Shown one piece after another: positions 58,577-64,000 of a stretch of DNA of 64,000 nucleotides; the first letter of the stretch is position 1; the number at the start of each line of letters is the position of its first letter. This stretch comes from Candidatus Bathyarchaeota archaeon. GTDB taxonomy: Archaea; Thermoproteota; Bathyarchaeia; Bathyarchaeales; Bathycorpusculaceae. The stretch spans positions 219,321-283,320 of the forward strand of contig JAOZHT010000004.1 in NCBI GenBank assembly GCA_026014735.1, written 5' to 3'. The notes beneath the pieces were generated by a model. That model saw only the letters and a program-made list of their open reading frames with translations. It did no database searches and was not told the origin of the DNA. The position numbers were made by a program, and so were the translations under genes.

Positions 58577-59737
58577 TTATGCTTCAACTTTTTCTAAATC
58601 GGTTATTATTTCGTTTATGCCTTCATTCAGATTCTTCTTGAGCACATTTGATAATGAGATCAATTCGTCAAGTTTCTTGTTGCAGGTTGTTCTTAAACCG
58701 TCTGCAATATCTGCTATGCGGTCAATTGATTCGACTGTTCTTTGGAGGTCTGTAATATGCTTGTTTACTCTAGAAATTGTTTGGGAGATTTCATCTCCTT
58801 TTAGTTCTCTTCTTTTAAGCGATTCTATTTCTGCGATTTTTTTAATAACATAGTAGGCGAAAATGTGCCCAGACCAGTTTAGTTCGCTGTTGTTTACGAA
58901 TACTGCGGTTTTGTTCATTTCAGTTTTTACGCTTATGCAACTTGAACATTTGTAGATGCCAGACCGCATTGAGATGAATATGCCGTATTTTGTGCTTCGC
59001 CTTTCTAGGTCTCTCCAGAACTTTTCAACTTCAGCGTTAGGGACTGTCCCATTGTAATCTTTGAGTTCAATTAAGATTGGTGTTTTTGAATCCGCTGTGG
59101 TGGCTGAGATGTCCGCGAATTTCGCGTTTGTTGAGACATCTTCGAAGGAATCATCAATAAAGTGTTCTTTTAGGCTTTCAAAGATTGTTTCCACAGTCAT
59201 CTTTCCCTTTTTCGGGGGAGCTGAGACGGTTGGGATTATGAATTTCAACTGTTGGGTGATTAGGTCTATGTCGCTTCTTAGGGGTGAAAAGAACTCTTCT
59301 ATTGTTTCTTTGTTTGTGCTTATGGCGGCGTGGGAAGTTACCATTTCGCCGAGAATTATGTATTTCTCGAGAATTTCATCTCTGTTAATCGGTGGTATGT
59401 TGTTCACAATTCTTAATGCCCTTTCGTCTTTGAGCACTAACTCTATCTTCATTTGGTCTTGGGTTACTGAGGGATTTTGGTTGTTTATCACTCTTGAATT
59501 GAAGATTACTTCATCAAGACTCTTGGTCCCTGAGGGGACTTTTGGTTGTTTTCCGTTTCTTCTGGCTGCTTCTTGGTGTTCACGGCAAAGCGGTACTCTA
59601 AAATGGTATGTAGAATAAGTGTATTCAGCTTGAGTTATCGCTTGTTTACAAGTGTTACAGTAATATTCCATGTTACTTCTTAGTATTGCGATTTGCGATA
59701 TAACATCTATTTCTTTAGAATCAATATTGCTCATCAA
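58577..59737 (-). CDS. AT-rich protein with zinc-finger start, nuclease-like core and coiled-coil end
   Basis: A 386-residue protein (365 if it starts at ATG 59671, MEYYCNTCKQ, which has GAAGT upstream). The N-terminus has a CNTCKQ / CREHQ pair of possible zinc ligands, a middle with ADISATTADSKTPILIELKDYN, whose D...ELK spacing resembles the PD-(D/E)xK nuclease core, and a C-terminal coiled coil (residues about 315-386). Base composition is clearly richer in A/T than in its neighbours, suggesting transfer. It could be a restriction or defence-type nuclease, but no partner gene is adjacent. Identification is tentative. Confidence 0.5.
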   Translation of the reverse strand: MMSNIDSKEIDVISQIAILRSNMEYYCNTCKQAITQAEYTYSTYHFRVPLCREHQEAARRNGKQPKVPSGTKSLDEVIFNSRVINNQNPSVTQDQMKIELVLKDERALRIVNNIPPINRDEILEKYIILGEMVTSHAAISTNKETIEEFFSPLRSDIDLITQQLKFIIPTVSAPPKKGKMTVETIFESLKEHFIDDSFEDVSTNAKFADISATTADSKTPILIELKDYNGTVPNAEVEKFWRDLERRSTKYGIFISMRSGIYKCSSCISVKTEMNKTAVFVNNSELNWSGHIFAYYVIKKIAEIESLKRRELKGDEISQTISRVNKHITDLQRTVESIDRIADIADGLRTTCNKKLDELISLSNVLKKNLNEGINEIITDLEKVEA

Positions 59738-59742
59738 TTTAA

Positions 59743-60051
59743 TTGAACAATACCGCAGATCTTTTGCTGCATGAAAATGGAGCGTGGCTTGACTGCGCCC
59801 ACATTTTTGCCCTAGACAGCTCCACCATCGGCGTTGCTGGACACGAAATGCCCGAATGGGCTCAAAACGCCTGCTTCAAAGAGACTGCCCCTATCCAAAA
59901 AAACAGAGAAACCGTGGTTTTCGAAATCCCTGAAAGGTTCAGCCGATTCTACAACCTCGCATCCAAACACATAACAGTCACCGTTAATGGCAACGTAATC
60001 CTGATAACGATTACAGGAAACCTGATCAAGCAAAAAAGATACCCCGCATAG
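59743..60051 (+). CDS. Short protein of unknown function
   Basis: A 102-residue frame (LLLHENGAWLDCAHIFALDS, then EIPERFSRFYNLASKHITVT) starting at TTG 59743 with codon use like that of the rest of the window. There is no signal peptide or known domain. It lies next to the AT-rich gene on the other strand, and only six bases separate their starts, which is unusually tight. It could be a genuine small gene or a fragment; support is limited. Confidence 0.4.
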   Translation: MNNTADLLLHENGAWLDCAHIFALDSSTIGVAGHEMPEWAQNACFKETAPIQKNRETVVFEIPERFSRFYNLASKHITVTVNGNVILITITGNLIKQKRYPA

Positions 60052-60197
60052 GGGTAGCCCTGCGATATCGATGCCTCGGCAAATTGGCTGTTTGCATCAG
60101 GGGCTACTTCGGTTTGGTTCCCATTCTGATTAGACAAGGGCAGGTACGGCAAAATTAAAAGGGAACCCCCGACATTTAGGTGTCAACGGTGCAGAGT

Positions 60198-60566
60198 ATG
60201 AGCAATAACGAAGTTGCCGTCAGCTATGAACCCTTCAAAGAAATCATTGTTATGGAGAAAACCCGCTTCGGCAGCCCCGAAGAAATCGCTCGGTTCACCT
60301 CCGTCATCGCAGGCGGCAAACTAGCTGGGTTATACTGGGTAGACGGCGTCGTCTTCCTCTATTTTCCGCTATCCGCCTCCAACACAACTGTAGCCCGCGA
60401 GTTGCTTGAGAAGCGGCGGGTTTACTGGACCTTCGTGGGTTTTGCACCTATGCCCCGCTACATGCAGACGATTGAAACCAAAGAGAAAATCATCGTGCCC
60501 GTCGTGGACATATCCTCCGATCTCATCCTCAAGTCGGTGGCGACGTGGCTGAAATCTCAGCTTTAA
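60198..60566 (+). CDS. Unrecognised soluble protein upstream of ribK
   Basis: A 122-residue protein (SYEPFKEIIVMEKTRFGSPE, then GLYWVDGVVFLYFPLSASNT) that I do not recognise. It has no membrane segment and ends 18 bases before ribK, so the two are probably cotranscribed. ATG 60198 follows GGTG at a good distance; GTG 60180 would add six residues. A TATA-like AAAATTAAAAGG near 60149 precedes it. The association with riboflavin kinase is purely positional. Confidence 0.65.
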   Translation: MSNNEVAVSYEPFKEIIVMEKTRFGSPEEIARFTSVIAGGKLAGLYWVDGVVFLYFPLSASNTTVARELLEKRRVYWTFVGFAPMPRYMQTIETKEKIIVPVVDISSDLILKSVATWLKSQL

Positions 60567-60584
60567 GCCGCGAAGGCGCAGGTT

Positions 60585-60971
60585 TTGACGCAGATAACCG
60601 TTGAAGGCACGGTATATTCTGGGAAAGGCGAAGGCAAACGGTTTGTGGGGTTGCCCTGGGTTAAGCAGCAGATACAGCAGAAGCTGGGTTTTGTACCCTA
60701 CGACGGCACCCTAAACCTCCGGCTTACAGAAGCAGGCATAGAGAAACGCAGGTTAATTGAGCAAGCCGAGGGCGTTTTGGTTGTGCCCCAAAGCGGATTC
60801 TGCCCCGGCGTCCTCTACCGAGCCCAAATCGGCAACCAAGCCTGCGCCGTGGTGATTCCCCAGGTGGCTGCTTACCCAAAAGATGTCCTGGAAGTCATTG
60901 CAGCTGTTTGTTTGAGGGAGAAATTTGGGTTAGTGGATGGCAGCGTGGTTTCGGTAACGGTGTCTGTTTAG
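60585..60971 (+). CDS. ribK: Archaeal CTP-dependent riboflavin kinase
   Basis: Phosphorylates riboflavin to FMN using CTP. The 128-residue sequence shows the DUF120 pattern: EGTVYSGKGEGKRFVGLPWVK, KLGFVPYDGTLNLRLT, GFCPGVLYRAQI, and the C-terminal PKDVLEVIAAVCLREKFGLVDG. This family is found in archaea only, apart from some plants' distant relatives, and is shorter than the ATP enzyme. TTG 60585 is the start. It overlaps the convergent acdA gene by four bases. Confidence 0.92.
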   Translation: MTQITVEGTVYSGKGEGKRFVGLPWVKQQIQQKLGFVPYDGTLNLRLTEAGIEKRRLIEQAEGVLVVPQSGFCPGVLYRAQIGNQACAVVIPQVAAYPKDVLEVIAAVCLREKFGLVDGSVVSVTVSV

Positions 60972-62461
60972 GGTTTGCAGTTCTTCTTGAATTTAGCTAT
61001 GTATTCGTCTGCGCATCCGTTGCGTTTGAGGTATTCACCGTAGGAAACCAGCGCCGCCATGGCTCGGGCAGCGTCCTCAGGCGACTCAAAACTTGGCACG
61101 CAGAGCCTGTCGAAGCGGCTTCGGGTGTAGAGCGCCATTTCGGTTGCGCCGATGTCACACATAACGATGGGTTTGTTGTATTTCTTGCTGATTTCAACGA
61201 TGCCGTCGATGTATTTTTCTCGAAGACCAGGCATATGATGAAGCCCCAACAGAATGATGCCGTAGATCTGCGGGTCCTGGAACATGATGTCCGCAGCGGT
61301 TACGAACATGTCGTCGGTAACTGAGCCGGTGAGGTCCACGGGGTTGTGGGTAGCCGCGATTTTAAGGATGACGTCTTTGGCTTTCAGTTCCTCGAATTTG
61401 CGGTCTGTTTCCTCACAGAAACGCTCAACCGTTAAACCCAAGGATTCCAGCTCATCCACCGTCATGACTCCCGGTCCGCCGGCGTCGGTGAGAATACCGA
61501 TGTTTTTGCCCATGGCAGGCGGCTGCATCGCCAACGCTTTGCCGATGTCAAAGAACTCCTCCATGTCGCGGGCGCGGATCACTCCTCCCTGCTCAAAAGC
61601 TGCATCATAGATTTTATCTGAACCCGCTATAGCGCCCGTATGTGAGGCGGCGGCTCTTGCACCTGCAGCGCTGCGCCCCGACTTGATGACGACAACGGGT
61701 TTTTTAACGGTGACTTTCTTGGCGATTTTTAGGAACTCCCGCCCTGACTTGACGTCTTCAAGGTAAACGAGGATAACTTTGGTTTCGTTGTCATAGAGGA
61801 GGTAATGGAGAATGTCGGATTCGCTTACGTCGCTTTTGTTGCCGAAGCTCACGAATTTGCTTACGCCCATCTGGCGGCCTGTGAGATAGTCGAGTGCTGC
61901 GACGCCGAAGGCTCCGCTTTGGGTGACCATGGCGATGTTGCCGGGGAGCGGACGGGGGGTGGCGACGACGTCTTCGCCGGTGGTGAGCACTTTGGTTTCG
62001 GGCAGAAACAGGGTGTCGATGCCTGTTTTGGAGTAATATACGCCTAGGCAGTTGGGGCCCAGCACGCGGATGCCGCCTTTTGCTGCGGCAGCGATAACTT
62101 GGGCTTCCAGGTCTTTGTTGCCGACTTCCTTGAAGCCTGAGCTGATGATAATGGCTGTTTTAACTTTTTTAGCCACTGCCTCCTCCATGACGGAGGGCAC
62201 GATTTTTGCTGGTACAATTACAACGATGAGTTCGACTTCTCCGGGGATTTTGCTTAGGCTCTTGTGGCATTTGTAGCCTAAGATGGAGTCTTCGCCGGGG
62301 TTAACTGGGTAAAGTTCGCCTTTAAAGACGCTGCGGTCCTTGTTGGTGGCGAGGTTTTTGAAGATGACATATCCTGCTTTATCGACTTTTTTGGTTGCGC
62401 CGATAACCGCGACTGACTTTGGGTTAAAGAAGGCATCTAGCTTCTGAAGTTCTGCGTCCAT
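60968..62461 (-). CDS. acdA: ADP-forming acetyl-CoA synthetase, alpha subunit
   Basis: Makes ATP from acetyl-CoA to acetate, the main energy step in fermenting archaea. The 497-residue protein has the CoA-binding domain (SVAVIGATKKVDKAGYVIFK near residue 17, TQSGAFGVAALDYL) and the ligase-CoA domain with the phosphorylated His274 in AASHTGAIAG, then GILTDAGGPGVMTVDELES. The beta subunit (ATP-grasp) is not next to it in this window. Alternative CoA-thioester substrates such as indoleacetyl-CoA are possible in this family. Confidence 0.93.
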   Translation of the reverse strand: MDAELQKLDAFFNPKSVAVIGATKKVDKAGYVIFKNLATNKDRSVFKGELYPVNPGEDSILGYKCHKSLSKIPGEVELIVVIVPAKIVPSVMEEAVAKKVKTAIIISSGFKEVGNKDLEAQVIAAAAKGGIRVLGPNCLGVYYSKTGIDTLFLPETKVLTTGEDVVATPRPLPGNIAMVTQSGAFGVAALDYLTGRQMGVSKFVSFGNKSDVSESDILHYLLYDNETKVILVYLEDVKSGREFLKIAKKVTVKKPVVVIKSGRSAAGARAAASHTGAIAGSDKIYDAAFEQGGVIRARDMEEFFDIGKALAMQPPAMGKNIGILTDAGGPGVMTVDELESLGLTVERFCEETDRKFEELKAKDVILKIAATHNPVDLTGSVTDDMFVTAADIMFQDPQIYGIILLGLHHMPGLREKYIDGIVEISKKYNKPIVMCDIGATEMALYTRSRFDRLCVPSFESPEDAARAMAALVSYGEYLKRNGCADEYIAKFKKNCKP

Positions 62462-62562
62462 ACGTATCCCATCTTTTTCGGTAACTGCTTCTAAGGCACA
62501 TTTTTATGTGTTGCCCTCTAAAAGTTCTCTCTTATCTTAGCCTAAATAGTTTTTCAGCGCTT

Positions 62563-63411
62563 TTAACTTTTAACGACCCTGCGCACCACGACCAGGGGCT
62601 TATGCGTCACAGAAGCAAGCATTTCCCAGCTAACTTGATCCACCTCAACGTGGAAACGCGCAGCCATATCCCAAACAGTGGCGCCTGAGCCGGGTCCTCT
62701 TGCGCGGTCAGCGATGTTAGTTATCGTTAAAGCTTGCCCCGCTGAGAGCTTGCAGCCCCAAACCGCCAGAGGCGTGGAGCTCCGCTTAAGCCGCAGCATA
62801 CGCCCCAAAACGTAGCTGAAGACCCCGCCAAACGAATGTATGCCTATCAGGGGGTCTGGGCGGGGGGTGAAGTAGAAGTTGCGGAAGCGGTAGGTTTTGT
62901 CGGTGTCAGCGACTACAACGCAGACGTTGACGCCGAGTTGGCTTTGCAGGTGAAGCTGGATTTTCTTTGCAAACCCCCCGGCGTCTTTGAGGGGCAGGCT
63001 CACGTAGGAGTAGGCAAGGTTTGAGCCGTCGATGCCGCCCTCTGACCCAAACAGCAGCGCCTGAAGCAGCCCCGCATGTTCCAGAGTAGCCTGCTTGTGG
63101 CGGCTCCCCGACGCCGAAGGATAATTTCGCAGTCGCTTTAGCAGTCGCTGCCCAAAACCGCAGAGTATCCCCAGCGGGTACCCCCATGCCCGCCGCATCC
63201 AGAACCCCGCGATGAACCGCGCGTTTGAGTTCGGCTTTATTCGTGATTCATCTTGGATGCAGCCTGTCGCCACCGCCAACGCCTTCTCGGAAACAACCAC
63301 GAAGTCGCCGTCTTGGATTTTGCCCTCCAGAGATCTGAGAATCTGTGCTAGGTAGTTGCTGTTTGGTTTCCAGTAGCTGGTGGAGACTGCTAAAGCCTGA
63401 TACCGGTGCAT
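62563..63411 (-). CDS. CofE-like F420 gamma-glutamyl ligase-family protein
   Basis: A 282-residue protein with the CofE pattern: IQDGDFVVVSEKALAVATGC at residues about 33-52, a GTP-binding loop region (ARFIAGFWMRRAWGYPLGIL), VCVVVADTDKTYRFRNFYFT and RARGPGSGATVWDMAA near the end. CofE adds glutamates to the cofactor F420. This homologue differs at several positions and lacks F420 genes nearby, so F420 is likely but not proven. It follows acdA on the same strand with a 100-base gap. Confidence 0.75.
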   Translation of the reverse strand: MHRYQALAVSTSYWKPNSNYLAQILRSLEGKIQDGDFVVVSEKALAVATGCIQDESRIKPNSNARFIAGFWMRRAWGYPLGILCGFGQRLLKRLRNYPSASGSRHKQATLEHAGLLQALLFGSEGGIDGSNLAYSYVSLPLKDAGGFAKKIQLHLQSQLGVNVCVVVADTDKTYRFRNFYFTPRPDPLIGIHSFGGVFSYVLGRMLRLKRSSTPLAVWGCKLSAGQALTITNIADRARGPGSGATVWDMAARFHVEVDQVSWEMLASVTHKPLVVVRRVVKS

Positions 63412-63486
63412 ATAGTTGGCACTGCTATTATGGTCTAATCTGCTTGCTTAATAAGCGTAAATAAAAAAGATGTGGAGAGTTGATGT

Positions 63487-63930
63487 TTAGGTTGGTACAA
63501 TGTAGTCGTAGTCGGTTTCGGTGATGGTTTCGTTTTGATATGTGCCTTGCCAATCGATGGTAACTTGGTTTGCAGTGTCATTGTAGACGGCGCTGATTGT
63601 GTAGATTGGGTCAAGAACAACAGGGTTGGTGATTGTTACATTCCAGTTTCCTGCAGTGTAGATGTAGGTTTCTGAGCCGACAAGCCCCGTTTCCTGTCTT
63701 CCACCGCTCCAAGTGAGATCAGTGGTTAACGATGCGATGTCTTCATGGTTGGCGGCAATATACGTCATCGCTGAGTCCCTGACGGTCTCCTGGACGACGG
63801 GTTCAGGGGTCGGAGAAGGCGTCGGGGTTGCCGCAGGCTGATTCAGCATTCCAGAACCCACCACATACGCTCCAACAACTATTACAATAACTACAATCGC
63901 AACAATTCCGAGTAATACCGATTTTTTCAT
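63487..63930 (-). CDS. Small exported protein with Pro/Thr linker and beta domain
   Basis: A 147-residue protein with an N-terminal membrane helix (residues 5-25), a Pro/Thr linker (PAATPTPSPTPEPV) and a C-terminal beta-rich domain (TDLTWSGGRQETGLVGSETY, ITNPVVLDPIYTISAVYND). It is anchored at the membrane with the domain outside. A TATA-like GCTATATAG near 63967-63977 on this strand precedes it. No function is known. Confidence 0.75.
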   Translation of the reverse strand: MKKSVLLGIVAIVVIVIVVGAYVVGSGMLNQPAATPTPSPTPEPVVQETVRDSAMTYIAANHEDIASLTTDLTWSGGRQETGLVGSETYIYTAGNWNVTITNPVVLDPIYTISAVYNDTANQVTIDWQGTYQNETITETDYDYIVPT

Positions 63931-64000
63931 TTATTGTCCCTTAAGAAATGGAATTAGACAGATTAACTATATAGCGTTTGCCTAGCTGCCCTCAAAGGCA

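Noticed and set aside
1-64000. CRISPR arrays, insertion sequences and attachment sites
   Set aside because: No regularly spaced direct repeats, no transposase or integrase-like protein, and no tRNA-associated duplicated ends were found by eye.

Overview
The window is archaeal and most likely from a member of the TACK group, probably a Bathyarchaeia-type lineage. It carries a thermosome subunit, an archaeal histone, RNA polymerase subunit Rpo6/K, ribosomal proteins eS25 and eS17 (eS25 is typical of TACK archaea rather than Euryarchaeota), archaease plus RtcB, CTP-dependent riboflavin kinase, endonuclease Q, a tetraether-lipid synthase-like radical SAM enzyme and TATA/BRE-style promoters. The species assignment is an inference. 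No tRNA, rRNA, CRISPR array or insertion sequence was seen. Genes are dense, with many TTG/GTG starts fixed by GGAGG or GGTGA ribosome binding sites.

Layout. 1-7.7 kb: a frameshifted beta-helix surface protein, a small secreted protein, a gap-pgk glycolytic pair, a TrmB-type regulator, the tetraether synthase candidate and eS25. 7.8-12.6 kb: DegT aminotransferase, NAD-kinase-like protein and membrane proteins, including the first of two DUF996 paralogues. 12.6-14.7 kb: trpB2 diverging from a TrpY-type HTH-ACT regulator, with a TGTACA palindrome between them. 14.7-19.4 kb: the most striking region, an hgcA-hgcB (mercury methylation) operon that also contains an ArsN2-like acetyltransferase. 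It faces an arsA-arsD-like pair across a shared terminator and is bracketed by two cysteine-rich regulators, each with its own inverted-repeat operator. 19.9-24.8 kb: rpoK-thermosome, second DUF996 gene, Mut7-C nuclease and dihydroorotase. 24.8-34.2 kb: RtcB, AAC(3)-like protein, BKACE enzyme, metallo-beta-lactamase fold, glycosyltransferase, adenylate kinase, archaease, M42 peptidase and a membrane-anchored HTH protein. 34.3-43.7 kb: an alpha-glucan cluster (GH57, half and full GT4 proteins), TldD/TldE, a secreted GH5 enzyme and EndoQ. 43.7-50.8 kb: hypA with an Mrp-type ATPase, a HAD hydrolase, a 41-residue membrane protein, RHH regulator, endonuclease III, peroxiredoxin, eS17 (apparently starting at CTG), TatD and a histone. 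51-64 kb: surface glycan and secreted proteins, a MoaD-like protein, SAM hydrolase, sugar-nucleotide enzymes, an AT-rich nuclease-like gene, ribK, acdA and a CofE-like protein.

How genes work together. The hgcAB/ars island looks like one metal(loid)-responsive unit: a methyl-corrinoid protein with its ferredoxin, a metalloid-type acetyltransferase, a metallochaperone-ATPase pair and two candidate thiol sensors. gap/pgk, the glucan genes, acdA and the peptidases (M42, TldD/E) fit a carbohydrate- and peptide-fermenting archaeon that makes acetate. hypA-hypB implies nickel enzymes elsewhere in the genome.

Outside the genes, a family of TATA-plus-G-rich elements ending in a GAGCAACAG-like tail recurs in intergenic spaces (about 1.0, 19.5, 19.7, 21.9, 46.5, 50.9 and 50.96 kb). 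Several copies do not face any recognisable gene, so they may be promoters of small RNAs or a small repeat family.
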